From Mactra quadrangularis (taxonomy: Eukaryota > Mollusca > Bivalvia > Venerida > Mactridae): a stretch of 64,000 nt of DNA. The notes beneath the pieces were generated by a model. That model was given only the letters and a program-made list of their open reading frames with translations. It did not search any database and was not told the DNA's origin. This document shows, one piece after another, positions 1-24,700 of the stretch (position 1 is the first letter of the stretch; the number at the start of each line of letters is the position of its first letter). Location of the stretch: positions 12,672,560 through 12,736,559 of the forward strand of contig CM046293.1 of NCBI GenBank assembly GCA_025267735.1. Direction: 5' to 3'. The translations under genes were made by a program, and so were the position numbers.

Positions 1-497
1 TTGCCCCGTAATCAAACTCGACACCGTCTTCGCTAATCTGAGGGACTCGCATAGCTCTTAATAATCGTTATTAAACCATTTCTTATGCGGAATAAGGGAG
101 ACAACTGGTATGTTCCAAGTTGTAAATATTTCAGTTTAAACTCTGAGTAACTTCCCTTTATACATTGGTCAAAATGATCACAACACGGGTTATTGGCGTT
201 TGTTTCATGTATTACAAAATTGTGTCAATCTAATTGCTAGATTCAATAAGTAATTTCCATGTTTGCATTAAGTACCATATTATTCCATGATAAAAACTAC
301 ACGATGAAAGATCTTACTTTGAAACTGCAAGATATTTTTTAATTTTGGAAAATTAAGATAGTTCTTTACTTCAACACCTGAGGTTTTCATTTGATTTCCT
401 AGCAATGTCACTGTTGAGAACATATGCTTGCTTAGTTTGCTCAGTCAGGTAAAAATTAATCTTACACCAAAATGGTGTACATATTCTTTTTTATACA

Positions 498-767
498 GGG
501 TTTGACGACGTGTCATCGCAATTTTAGGTGATTTATATCGACTAAAGCATGTAAACTAGCTTTTATGGACCCTTGTCTATAAGCAGTACTCACCTACCCT
601 TCCACTAGGTCGGCGTCGTCTTCATATTCTTTATTAACGAAAATGATAATATTGGTTTTTTTTTCAAGAAAGAGTATAACCTCCCAGGATGTGATTCGAA
701 CACGCACCCCCTTCGGGAATCTTGATTCGAAATCCCGGCGCGCTTCCAACTGCTCTTCAGGCCTGAG
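498..767 (-). repeat. SINE family A copy (degenerate)
   Basis: On the minus strand: tRNA-like head with box B-like GATTCGAAATCC-type sequence, body (AGGTTATAC, CTTTC), and the SINE A 3' body with GGTGAGTACTG. Homologous to the copies at 5888, 14474 and 60762. Confidence 0.65.
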
Positions 768-1087
768 TTAATGTCATTTTCTTTCATCTTTGTTACAGAT
801 GATTGTATCAATTCTTACTCGTCAGAAAGAAGAGTGCTGTTATGACATTGATTACCTTTAAACAATTTCTTCTGAGTAGAAATTATATTGCTTGTTTTAA
901 ACATGAATGACTAAGCTCGATTATTGATCATTCAAGCTTAAAACTCTCTGTCTGCTACTCTTGACCTTCAGTAGCCATATCCAATAAAACATGAAAAGTT
1001 TGCTTGTGCAAGAACATTGTAGGTGTGATTTTGACTTAGCTTTGAAACAACGCATATGTTTAAGAGAAGGTGAAACAGTCTAAACAC

Positions 1088-1407
1088 AACTACCGTGTTT
1101 TGACGCATAAAATACGCACTTTTTTACCTCCAAATCTGACTTGATTTTTTTGATGCGTGTTTTACGCGTAAACAACGAAAAATTGCCGTGTCGTTGACAA
1201 AAATCGTCAAAATTTGCATATGCGTATTTTGAAAAAGGGAGGTAATTTTGTAAATTCCGGACTGCGTACGGGTTAATGAAAAAAACTAGCGATCGCGCTA
1301 TTTGACCTGCCGTTTATGTTTCTTTCATTGTAACGTTGTGAACGCAAAAATAAAGTCAGATTTGGAGGTAAAAAAGTGCGTATTTTATGCGTCAAAATAC
1401 GGTAGTT
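1088..1407. mobile_element. TIR element with 55-bp near-perfect ends
   Basis: Both ends read AACTACCGT(G/A)TTTTGACGC and onwards, with one mismatch over about 55 bp. The 320-bp element has no coding capacity. The long, clean TIR suggests recent activity. The target-site duplication is not clear. Confidence 0.8.
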
Positions 1408-1645
1408 AAATATTTATATAGAGTAAGGAAACTTCAAGCTGAGTCCAGATTTTAGCGTAGATGTGTAGTCTTTCAGTTAGCTTAATTTTTATCGTAGAAT
1501 TTGGCTTCATTCAGCTGGTTTCATAATTTCTTATGCTGGCAATCTCGTATTATGAAAAATTGATATATTTGTAGCAATTTGACCTGAGGCAGATTACTTC
1601 AGTAAAGGCTTCTACTACTATATATCTTTCTTTCAACTGATTTAA

Positions 1646-1966
1646 AGGTACTCAGTTACAGATTTCAACTTAAATATCAACTTTTTCTAAAACTATAACA
1701 GTTGTATGGAGCCATTTTTGGAAGCAGGAAAGTAGTGTTCTGATAATGACAATTTTACTGCAAGTTGACATATAACTACAAATGTTGGTGTATCATGTCT
1801 TGTAAAAATCTACACCGTATGTAACGACAATATGCATGTAGTGCATTTTTGTGACTTTTATTGTGTATTCCTTGTTTGTCTTATAACATTAAGAATTAAT
1901 GTTTTGACACAATTACTGACACTGATTGATATTCTGATTTTACAGAAAAAATTAACCAAATCTGAT
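1646..1966 (+). mobile_element. piggyBac-like MITE, copy P1 (decayed right end)
   Basis: TTAA then AGGTACTCAGTTACAGATTT, with the family body (GCAAGTTGACATATAACTAC, TTTTATTGTGTATT). The right end lacks the usual GTGAACTAGTACC. Confidence 0.65.
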
Positions 1967-2793
1967 TTTTTAATGAAACGCAGCCCTGGGCTTTACTGAG
2001 TGCAACTTGTTTTTTTTCTCTCAGGTCTGTTTTGAAAAGCTACTCTATACATTAAGTACTCGAAACTCAAACTGTTATATTTCAAATGTTTATTTCTTAA
2101 TACGTGTACAATCTACTGGTAATACAATAAAAACTACAAACATTATCATATTTCCATAGCAACAACAATAAATTATAGTCAAACCTCAATAATGCAAAAA
2201 CTGATTGTAGTGAGAAAAATTTAAGGTTAACAACGATCGTAAGTCTCATACATAGCCTCGCACTAAACTAGGTGCTTCCAGAGCCAAATATACTTGTACT
2301 TATACACGAGTACATTAGTTAAAATTATATGTTGAAAATTAATCTATGTTGATTTTGGAATTGGCTAATATGCCTCTCTCATGTTTCTGTTCCTATATTG
2401 AATAATACATGAGAATCAGGTTTCCCTAAAAAACAAGGTTTTGTCCATTGACTTACAAAGATTATTGTTTGTAGACAATTAGTGCGAGAACTATCAAAAA
2501 ACTATTATTGTCAGTTAACCTAATGAATCAACCAAACATAATTTTTCAATGCAATCAAAGTTCAATGCAATAAGTTATGTATTATCAAAGTCATACCAAG
2601 TATAGTTGTGCAGGAAAATGATGTGCCGATTATAGAAGTTATATCTAAATATACAATAATATGTTTATACAGTGTTAGTATATATTAGTACATATTTATA
2701 CAAGTATAAGATACAAAAAACAACATATTATATTAAAGTCAGGATAAATTTTAAAATAAATTATCACAAGAAACATGTACATATAAAATCAGC

Positions 2794-3008
2794 AGCGTGT
2801 TCAATTTCCCCGAACGTTCCGTAACGTTCCGTAACGATAGTGTCGAGATAACTCAACCCATAGACAACTCAATCTGAGAAAACTCAATACCTCACCAACG
2901 GTTTGAGTTTTCCCAACTTTGGATTTGAGTTATCCATGGGTTGAGTTGTCTACGGGTTGAGTTGTTCCGTATCCGAAACGTTCGCTAACAGTCGTTACTG
3001 AACACGCT
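2794..3008. mobile_element. Palindromic MITE, outer ends AGCGTGTTCA, core type 2 (F5)
   Basis: Ends AGCGTGTTCAATTTCCCC and GTTACTGAACACGCT are inverted. The inner arms carry GTTCCGTAACG. The core is made of repeated TTGAGTTGTC/GACAACTCAA blocks, unlike the cores of the other copies. Confidence 0.7.
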
Positions 3009-3127
3009 ACTGGGTATATAGTCACGCGATCTACAATAACATCTTATACGATGAGCAAAATTTGCTTTTTACTAAGTTCTCTTTTCAGACTAACTGAAAT
3101 GACAATTAATAGCGCATAAGATGACTA

Positions 3128-3367
3128 CACTGGCACCAGAGTCCTCACACTCGTTAAATACCCACACATATATATTTTTTGTAAACAAACACAATTAAAA
3201 ATCGGTCCAGTATATTAATACATAACCATGTACGAGTTATAACTAAACTTTCATTATAGTATGATAATTATATTTACGGTAGTGTACATGTACATATGCA
3301 CAGGGAACTATATATAAGAACGTACGCATTATGTTATGATCATAAGATATGGACTCTGGTGCCAGTG
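3128..3367. mobile_element. hAT-like MITE with CACTGGCACCAGAGTCC ends
   Basis: Inverted ends CACTGGCACCAGAGTCC and GGACTCTGGTGCCAGTG. The flanking 8-mers GATGACTA and GATAACTT differ at two bases, as a decayed 8-bp duplication would. A relative with a perfect duplication lies at 9178-9531. Confidence 0.7.
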
Positions 3368-4365
3368 GATAACTTGTGCTTTTCTTTCCAAAAAAAAAAA
3401 CAATTGATCTTGTGTGCCTTTAACATCTACTTTACAGTCATAGCTTAAAATTAAACCGGGAAGTAAACCGGGTTATTTACAAAACTATTTTATGCAGAAG
3501 ATATAGAAAAAATGAGTACAACTCACAGGGTTATGTACGTATTTCCGGACAAAGAAATAGCAATTATTGCTGTTTTAATCTTTCATATGTTTGACTGCTG
3601 CAATGACATGATAGAAAAAAAACAATTTTTTACATGTTGTTGGTCACGTGATGATATACCCAGAACCTAGTCCGTCTGTAGTTTTATTTGCTATTCTATC
3701 AACAACAACTCTGACATATTTCCGAGCAAAGTTTACTAATCATCAAAGAACCGCACTGAGTGTGTATTGTGACTATGCAAATAAATGTTCTCATGGAATT
3801 AAAGTTTAGCTCACTTTTGGGATCGGACCTCAAAGTATATTGAACCCAAAAAGTACGTTCACAACTTTGCTTCAAAATTTCAGGCAAACAATACAAAGAT
3901 GTACGCATGGAAAAAGACCCAAGGAACACTAAACATTATCCTCAAAGCTTTCAAATTATTTAACTTATTGTGCTTTCTAAGCTTCTCCTAACACAGAGTT
4001 ATACTGTTGACATAATACATACAAGGAAATATAATTCACAGGCGCATCACAAAAGTAGTCAAACTTGTTGTCTTTGTACAACGCAAATGTATAAAAAAGT
4101 ACCCTATATGTGCACAAATCTGTCGAATTTGTCCCGAATGATCTATACAAAACAGTTAAAATTTGCTTTATTATTCGCCACACAAATAATGTCCATACCG
4201 GCATAACAATTTATTTTGGCTTAATTACGTAACACAGAATTATTAAAGCATGCCCTATATATGCCATAAAGAGCTCATGACGCCCTATTTTATACAAATT
4301 AATGTTTCAACGTGCCATATACTATAAGAAAAACACAGGATAGTACGTTTTATGAACCACACTAA

Positions 4366-4559
4366 GTAAATACCCAATATGGGCGACACAGAACGGTTGA
4401 AATACAAGTGTACTACTTTATCATTCGGTACACCACGGCGATGTTCCTGGAAGACAGTCTCGGATATCAGAAGTGGTATGAATACAACAAGTTATTAGGC
4501 CCGGCTGATAACTCGACGATAAATAGTTCCATCATTATTTACGCTACACTGGAAGTGGT
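4366..4559 (+). other. Unassigned open stretch ending at a strong donor
   Basis: An open frame runs from 4366 and reads FLEDSLGYQKWYEYNKLL and then GPADNSTINSSIIIYATLEV, with a very good splice donor (GTG|GTAAGT) at 4559. I see no clear acceptor or partner exon, and I do not recognise the protein. It lies on the strand opposite to ligand 1. It may be an exon of an unseen gene, a relic or chance. Confidence 0.18.
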
Positions 4560-5055
4560 AAGTCAACATAAACAACTTAGTAGCCTGTTTATCTGCTTAT
4601 TAGCTACAATAAAACTTTGAGCAGTCTTCACAACTGTGAAGGGTATTATACATATTTATTGAAACACTACCAGCAGTCATTTTATTTATACACTTAGTAA
4701 CTCAGACTTCAGTTAAATAGAAGTACTTTGTCTCACATGCCGTATTTCCGTGAAGTTAAGGTTATATAACATAAAAAACCAAAGTGCATTAAATTCACGT
4801 TTTCTATGGAATCCATGTTAGAACTATATTCACTTCCTATGATGTCTGAAGTGAAGCCATGTAGAAAATCGCCGGAGAGATAAAAATGTTGTTGCACATA
4901 ACTTCAGAAACATGCCATGTGTACTCGAATGGACATCTCCTATTTTGAGAACTAGTCTATAGACGAAACTGCATTTACAAATGTATATACAACATTATGT
5001 TAATGAGAATTGCACCATGGCTTAGTTGGAATGGATTACTTCGATTCATGTTTTC

Positions 5056-17073
<12,018 letters not shown>

Positions 17074-17156
17074 GTTTGTCCTGACAGAAATAGTTCACAA
17101 TAAATCTAAATCCAACACGATGTTACTGCTTCACCAATGTAAATCTCTGTAGCATT

Positions 17157-17170
17157 CTTATATATAAAAC
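17157..17170 (-). promoter_or_regulatory. TATA-like box upstream of ligand 1
   Basis: On the minus strand this reads TTTTATATATAAGA and lies about 85-97 bp before the ATG of ligand 1. Position and sequence fit a TATA box, but the region is AT-rich and chance is possible. Confidence 0.3.
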
Positions 17171-18115
17171 ACTGTGTATTTGATCATTTAAATTACCTGA
17201 TTTATTCAACCTAAGATTTATACAATATACTGCAAATACTGATTTGTAATGCTAACACAGTGTAAAAATTACCTACAGGTAGGTCTGCATAAACTTGAAG
17301 ATATTCTATCCAATTTCCATGAACATAATAATCTATTTTTATATTTTGTTATTTTAAACATTTCATTTGCTTTTCTTAAGTATTTCGTCCAAAGTCTTTT
17401 TAAATTAATCCTCGAGTTTAGAAGTCAAGGCCAAACAAAGATAGGGTACATGGACGCAATGTTCTCTTTTTAATTTGGCACAAAAGCATTTCCAAAAGCT
17501 ATTATTCAAAATATCTACGTTTGGAGGCTGTTAAAGAAGGTAAAATTACAGTCACGATAAAGAACACATTGTTAATGCAAAGTCATGCGAATGTTGACGA
17601 ATTTTCGATCTCAAATTGTTAAGAACATATTAACAAGGTATTATCAAGGATCTTACGACCAATTTTAGTCTTAAGTTCTTCTTTAATGTATAGCTAAATT
17701 ATCGTAAGACGTTTGATAACATGTTGCCTTAGAGCTTAAATTCAAGCCCTGGAATTCAAAACATTTCTAAAACACTGACGCCACCTTAAATGTGGTTCAC
17801 TAGTTGCGCAAGTTGAAAATTGAAAAACATCAGAAACCAAATGATTGTTCCGCCTTTGAGATATTTGATTTTGATTGTTTTAATAATAGAACTAGCCGAA
17901 AAAGTATAATTGTTTTTAAAGCATCGCTCTTAACAAACCAGTCTTGCAATTAATGCTTAGTTCGAAAAACTAATGGAGATGGCTTTAAGTCTTGTAATTT
18001 TGGGTAAAAGCGGATTTAAAGTTTTGACTATCATATCTGTTAATGGAATTTTCCAAGAAATAAGCTATTGGCATCCTATGTTATTTAGCTACGGTTTACA
18101 ATTAGCCATTTGGTA

Positions 18116-18280
18116 TAAGGGTGGTATAATTCCGTTGCGCCAATTGTCGGCTGCACTAATATGCGGAGTAAAAAATCTCAAGGGAGATTGATAGATAGAT
18201 ACCAGTAGCACAATGACCAGGTATAAAAGCTGTAAAGTCGGTGAACATGTGTAAGCATGAAACTCAGACTATAAAATGCC
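18116..18280 (+). repeat. SINE family C, 3' part
   Basis: GGTGGTATAATTCCGTTGCG, then AGGGAGATTGATAGATAG and GTAAGCATGAAACTCAGAC; the same order as at 5303-5610, without the tRNA-like head. Confidence 0.75.
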
Positions 18281-18666
18281 AATACAATTTTTTACATGTA
18301 TATACATTCATTACTTTACTCTGAATGGTCAAACTTCATGCGGAGTTCTTTAGCATTATTAGACGGATGAAATAGTTCATGATTATTCTTGAATAAATTC
18401 CCAGGCGTCCCATTGATCAAAGACATTTGTTTTATTACACATGTACATTTATGTAATACTATTATTGTACTTTTTTAATTCAAAATTGATTATTAGTCAT
18501 TAAATGAACTTACAAATATGCAAATGTCATAACATAACAATGGTTTAAACAGTTTTGGTTTGAACTGTTTTATTTTACGTTCTTTTTTAAATGATAGATT
18601 AAAAAGCAAGGCGGACAAAGAAACTACCAAAGAACATTGCTGCCTTCGTTGTTACACTATGGATTG

Positions 18667-18977
18667 TAGCTGAGGTTAGGTTTAGGCTAAATTCAGTAGC
18701 ACACAGGTCTACTGATCGAGGGGTCATGTGTTCGATTCAAGGACAGGGCATACTTTTGTAGAGTTTGATCAAGAAATAATTTATACGGCCATTCTCTCTC
18801 CCGCCATTAATCCTTAATCAAGTTGGTTAGTTGTCAGTCACAGACGAAAGTGTGTACCTGGTAACTGGTTAACAGTTAAATCCAGAGATTTAGCCAATTC
18901 AGAAACGATGACTAGGTGGGCTGACCGCCGTAATATGACCTTTACAATGTGTAGCTACGGCATTAAACCAAACTAAA
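18667..18977 (+). repeat. SINE family B, decayed head
   Basis: GTCTACTGATCGAGGGGTC, box B-like GTTCGATTCAAGG, GCCATTCTCTC and the tail TACGGCATTAAACCAAAC. Other features as at 58508. Confidence 0.75.
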
Positions 18978-19557
18978 AAAGAATTTCTGGTCTTATTTTA
19001 CTTATTTAAAGAAACAATGACCTAAACAACTCGGTCATGTATGGAGTGTGACCATATTAGAATTACAGAACGTTACACCAGTTTCAATCTGATGAAAACC
19101 CGATCTAAAGTTTTCCGCTCGCCTACTCGCTAATTTTGATCTGGCCGTTTTAAAAAGAGGGTCATGTTCTGGTGACCTTTTCTCATCAAATTATTAATGA
19201 CGAAATTGTTATGATACGTAACTTGTTTACATCGTCTACGTCACGCAATTTGAAATGAGCCGTCCAATCGCAGACTGTGAAAAATACCGCTGTTAAATTA
19301 GCTTGCAAACCTTGGTCTAAAAATAGAAATTACGAAATCAAAATGTTATTAATAGCGTTTCGTCTAGATGAAAGCTACGCATTGATTAGTCGACCTAAAG
19401 GTCATCTCGACGTGACCCTTTATTTAGATAGTAGAGATCCTGTACGACAATGCTCTACATGATATCTGTTTACGGAGATTGCACCAGTTTAAAACTATCT
19501 AACAAAAACTAACAAGTTCTGCAATGTTTGTTTTTAGAAACACAAGTGGCCAATTTT

Positions 19558-19675
19558 TTAGCATATCGCTAACAAGCACTTCGCTCTCTGGTACCCTCGA
19601 TTAAATATCGCATACTTATTCCTTTTTGTGTAAGAAAGGGACCAAAGGACAAAGTGCTAAGCAGCTATATCCTTA
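19558..19675 (-). repeat. AAGGGTACCAGG repeat, third copy
   Basis: GCATATCGCTAACAAGCACTT and TCTGGTACCC match, in reverse, the repeats at 10889-11128, here with an inverted second half. Confidence 0.55.
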
Positions 19676-19901
19676 GAAAATGGTTCAGTTTTTATACTAG
19701 GAATTTTAAATCAGTCACCATGCCAAGGTCAAAATAAGTAAACATTGTTTACTAAATATATTATATGGTTTTTACATAGAGAATTGACCTAACATTAACC
19801 TACTTAAGTTTGACAACAAATTTAATCAAAGTATGTGACACTGTACAGATAGTATGATACGTAGGTCATGCGTATGATACTTAGGTCATTTTGTACTTTA
19901 A

Positions 19902-20246
19902 AGATACTCATTCACAGATTTCAACTTAAATATCAACAATGTTTTTTTAAATATCAAAATTGCTTGGAAGCAACGAAGTAGTGTTCTGATAATTACAATT
20001 TTAATGCACATTGACATACAACTACAAATGATGGTGTTTTATGTAGAATAAATCTATCCCGTATGTCACGGTATAGACAATTTTAGTGCATTTTTGTTAC
20101 GTTTATGTTACGTTTATTGTATATTTCTTGCAACTTATAGGTCTTTTTCATCCTTAAAATATTAAGAATTAATATTTTGACACAATTACAGACACTGAAT
20201 AGTATTTTGAAAATACGGAGTTAACCAAATCAGTGAACTAGTAACT
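19902..20246 (+). mobile_element. piggyBac-like MITE, copy P2
   Basis: Flanked by TTAA on both sides (19898-19901, 20247-20250). Ends AGATACTCATTCACAGATTT and CAGTGAACTAGTAACT. Confidence 0.78.
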
Positions 20247-21541
20247 TTAAACAATGGACTTGCCTAATCACTAGGTAAATAAGCTGATGAGTGTACATTG
20301 AAACCCAATGAAATTCCACTAAATGATAGAAAGTGTTTAAATTGTGATACTTTAGAAGACGAATGTCATTTTGATTTGGAATGTGCTCTATACAGCAATC
20401 TAAGATAGCAATTTATACCTAAATTTTATTAGTTAAACGTGTTAGGAGTAATCATATGTATACATTTGTTAGGTTTCAATGTGCACGGAAGTCTTTCTGT
20501 ATTTCGATACTTTGATTAGATAACTAAATTGCCTGACTCATTCCATATAAAAGCAGTTTGCTTCCTAATGAAATACTGCAAAATCTACAGTTATAGTGTT
20601 TGTTAAGTTTCTGTCATTTACTGGCTTTTTATTCAAGCGTTCTGGAAATAGATCCATGCATAGTCATGTTATATTCCTGAAATGCTACAAGATTGTTATC
20701 TCCCCGATTGTTCAAACTGTCAAATGTTTAGCAAGGGTAAGTAAGTAGCCGTTAGAGTAAAGTGCAGAAACTCTGGTTAGTCTAAACGATGGAAATATGC
20801 AAATGCTTTCTCTAAAAGCAGCATAAGTACAACAGCATTCGGAACCCCTCTACGATTTTCTACGCAAATATACCTCGGACATTATAAGAAAGTAAAGTAG
20901 TTCTTAGTACATGTATTCCGTAGTTAATTCAAATTTCAATGAATGAGGATTCTGTTGAAACATAAAGTCAGAACTACATTGAACCATGACCTTTCAGACA
21001 TTGTACTTCAAGTAAGATACTTTTGATAAGGCTTTTAACAAGGTATATCTAAATTTTTAAGTGTATAAACAAAATGACAGCTGATTGTGTTTCAATGTAT
21101 AAGTTGATAATCCTTGGCCATTTGCAGTGAGAAAGACGTTTTCAAGTTGTATTGTAGCAAATTAGAAGAAAACTCGTTTGGTAATATGGACAAAGCACGT
21201 CCATGCATAAACAATAATAGCACTACTTTCAGCGAGTTATTCGCCGAGCCTCATTACTTGTAATCCTACACCCCTTCTGATATCCGAGGTATATCTTCGT
21301 AGAAGATTTCTGAGGTGTTCCGAGTGGCACAACAGCAAAAGATGAGAGTTTGTTAAAAACAACAGACAACAACAAATAATCAGATTCAAGTTTTCTTCAT
21401 ACACAAAACCAACATGCAGATAAATATAAATGTAATAATTATACATATGAGTATACGAATTATATACACGTAAAATAGTAAAATGTCAACAAAAGATGGT
21501 ATGGTTGGGTAAAACGTGATGTGTTAATGCATTTTATCATT

Positions 21542-21787
21542 TTAGTTTCCAACCCGAATAAGTCCTAACACAGCAGTGATACCCGAATAGTTCACACTTG
21601 AGTTTGTATCAATTTCCTCTATGTATAAATTGTCACCAGACTTTAAAGGAAGGACAGTCATTGTAGGACAAGATTTACTATCCGTGGTGGAATCACCATT
21701 AGAGAAGTTAAAACAAGAAGCCACAGAGATCTTGTCTGGTTCCTTCTTTATATAATATCCTCTCTTGTATTCACCCGTCAACGTCAT
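21542..21787 (-). CDS. Ligand 2 last exon, version b (distal)
   Basis: 82 codons including the stop, phase 0, acceptor CTTTACAG|ATG. It starts MTLTGEYKRGYYIKKE, has the Cys pair (SVASCFNF ... SKSCPTM), then NLYIEEIDTNSSVNY and ends VLGLIRVGN. Only 440 bp separate it from version a, with no room for the earlier THD exons, so it is best read as an alternative last exon. It could also be a silent duplicate, though the frame is intact and the TNF motifs are kept. Confidence 0.8.
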   Translation of the reverse strand: MTLTGEYKRGYYIKKEPDKISVASCFNFSNGDSTTDSKSCPTMTVLPLKSGDNLYIEEIDTNSSVNYSGITAVLGLIRVGN

Positions 21788-24700
21788 CTGTAAAGAGGAG
21801 GATAATACCATTGTTAATGGTGAACTGGTAACACGAGTCACGTGATATGTTCGTTGCTTGGTTACGAACAAATTTATTCGAATTTAAGAATTCATTGGAT
21901 TTCTTTTTGCTCGGGGAGTCACAAGGCAAGATACGCGGTTTGTTTGTAGTGCGGTTACGAACACATGTTGTGCAATTTCAAGACTTCTTTGTATTTCCTT
22001 TTGATAAGGGCGAGACATGGTACACGATTATGCCTAAAACGAGAGGTCCTTCGCAGTTCTTTATATATACGTTTTAGGGACATCACAGTTCATTTAACAC
22101 CGTTGCTCTATACACCATAATTCATTAGATACACGTTGCTAAGAGCGATGCAGTTCATTAGAAACACGTTGCTAAGGAAGTCACATGACATTTTATTCCA
22201 CGATTGCTAAGGAAGCCACATGACATTTTATTCCACGTAGTTTCCTATTTTGATGAGTCCTAAGTAATTAGATGTAGGCAGATATTGTATGCTACTGTTG
22301 GAGTCAATCTCACGGATGAATATTTCTGTATTTTGTCTTAAATTGACCACATTCATTGTAAAACATGTTTCACTGCGCGTGTTTGTAACAGTTCTGTTTC
22401 TTTTGCACACAGCTATGGTTTGTAAACGCGGTGTGGTTCGAGTACTGGACAAACTAGATTCTTGTTTTAATATTTCCATTCCAGCAATGGTTGGTCCCTG
22501 TAATTTCAACTGTAAATTAACAAAACAAAAAAGTAACACGTGACTTGGTAAAACTAGAAAGTGCATTTATAATTACATACATTATTTGAAAATAAACGTT
22601 TTCTAAGTTTATGAAATTATTTCTACGGCCTTTCTCCCTCCTACCAATGATTTTTAATTATGTAGGACAGTTGTCAGTCACGGACGAAAGTAAGCGTTTA
22701 GTAGTTGGTTAACAGCTAAATCCAAAGATTAAGCCTTTCCAGGAGTGAGTAGGTTGATTGACCGACGTGATATGACCTACACAATGTGTTGCTACGGCGT
22801 TAAACCCAACAAAAACAAAACAAACAAATCTTCTCTAACTTCTACGACTTCATTTCATGGTAAAATTTTATGTACACGTCATTTGCATTTATTATTTCTA
22901 AAAAAGCACATACGGCAGAGCAGGATGATAAGTTTTGTTAAATTTGCTTAAATTTTTGTGAAAAGGGTAGCAGACAAGCAACACGTAGTCACAACTACTA
23001 AAATATGTGAAACTGCTTGTAAGATAACCTTGAATCAAACCATGTCAATATCTTTACTTAGAAACTGTGAAATGTTTTCGGCAAGAAATGATAATTCAAA
23101 ATGTATTCTCATTTACCTGTGCATAAAGTAAATAAAGACCGTCTTTAACAACCTTCAATTTTCCATCTTGATTAACTCTCTTTGTATCAAAAAATTTAGC
23201 CGTTGAATCTGACCATGTAGAGGCTTTCCAAAAGCCAGATAAATCTGCAATAATGGGGAAAATAGTTAAACTCCTTTTTTAGAGTTTTAAAGGAAAAAAA
23301 ATGTAATTTATGAAAAAGTTTAATTAAAGATTCCGTGCTTATTGTTAAGACAATCAGTGCTTTGACGACTAATGCTTATGACAATCAGGGTGAAAAGTGA
23401 TAAACGATTAATCCATCAGATTAATCTGTGCACCATATAATCGAATATCTTACACTTTGATTACATTATATTGTAGATGATTTACGATGAAATTTGATCG
23501 TAAGACCGTTTACAATATGGGTCCCTGGGCGCTTAATGGTTCTTATGGGTCCCGGGGCGCTTAGTGGTTCTTATGGGTCCCTGGGCGCTTAATGGTTCTT
23601 ATGGGTCCCTGGGCGCTTAGTGGGTCTGATGAGTCCCTGGGCGCTTAATGGTTCGTATGAGTCCCTGGGTGCTTAATGGTTCTTATGGGTCCCGGGGCGC
23701 TTAGTGGTTCTTATGGGTCCCGGGGCGCTTAGTGGTTCTTATAGGTCCCTGGGCGCTTATAGGTTCTTATGGGTCCCTGGGCGCTTAGTGGTTCTTATAT
23801 TAACAATCAGGGCGAAGAGGTTTTTTGATGATGCCTTTTCTGCCTTTGATAATTTTTTCAAATTTTTGGTATGACAATCGATCATATGATACTATTAAAA
23901 TATCGAACTTGTTCAGGTGAACAGTATAAGTGTCAAGGACCGGTATATTCCATTTTAAAAATTTACAACTCAAGAAACTGGTCACTTTAATTTTGAATGT
24001 TACGTACAGAAACATGTGTAACACGTGGCACAGTGACAGAGAAGTGTTGATAATATTGCGATTATCGATGTATGAAATCTAAATCAATTTATAAAAGCAA
24101 TAAATAATATTAAAAACGGTCGGCACGGACCCTGTCCACGAAAGATGCTACTTTTATACATATGCACAGAGCCTCAGATAAAACAAAGGCATGCTGACCG
24201 GCTTTGCTATCATCCTAATATCCTAAACAATGCGCGGCTGTATAATCAGTGTTGAGAATCACGTGACCTATGTTCCTAACACGGCAAAAATGACGACCAG
24301 ATCAACAAATTTAGATGAAAAAGACATACTTAATGGCATTTATACATAACCGACTTTTATCAGACCTAGTGCAGTCTAAGCAGCACAAAATTTTCTTTCT
24401 TGCGGTGGCTCACCCAACCCCACAACGGTTCTAGTTTTCTAGATTACTTCGAGGTTATGTACGTGTCGAGAGATTTTTGGAAGAATTTAGAGGTAATCTA
24501 GAAAACTAGAACCATTGTGGGGTTGGGAGAGCTATCGCTAGAGAATTGTGTGCTGCTTAGACTGCACTATGTCTAATAAAAAATGTTTACCTATAAATGT
24601 CATTTATCTTGTCTTTTCATCTTAACTTGTTGATCTGGTCGTTTTTGTTGTGTTTGGAATCATATAGGTTACTTGATTTCCCACACAGATAATGTCTAGT

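Larger units (their letters stand above)
1..5055. other. 3' flank of ligand 1: repeats, no supported gene
   Basis: It holds a SINE (498-767), a TIR element (1088-1407), a decayed piggyBac-like MITE (1646-1966), a palindromic element (2794-3008) and a hAT-like element (3128-3367). The stretch 3400-4360 is AT-rich with weak internal repeats. 4366-4559 is an unassigned open stretch. 4620-5055 shows nothing. Confidence 0.6.
17074..21541. other. Spacer between ligand 1 and ligand 2
   Basis: It should hold the promoter of ligand 1 and the 3' end of ligand 2 version b. It carries SINE C and B fragments, a piggyBac-like MITE (19902-20246), a fragment of the AAGGGTACC repeat (19558-19675) and small relatives of the CATTCGGAAC palindrome (20838 and 21300). 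No gene is seen, and no clear AATAAA follows version b closely. Confidence 0.5.

Noticed and set aside
22486..22497. Inner acceptor as the true start of last exon a
   Set aside because: Possible, but the outer acceptor keeps LKLQ, which fits the strand that follows YAQ in the other last exons; kept only as an alternative.
23519..23798. CRISPR-like array
   Set aside because: The 28-bp units follow each other directly with no spacers; it is a minisatellite in animal DNA.
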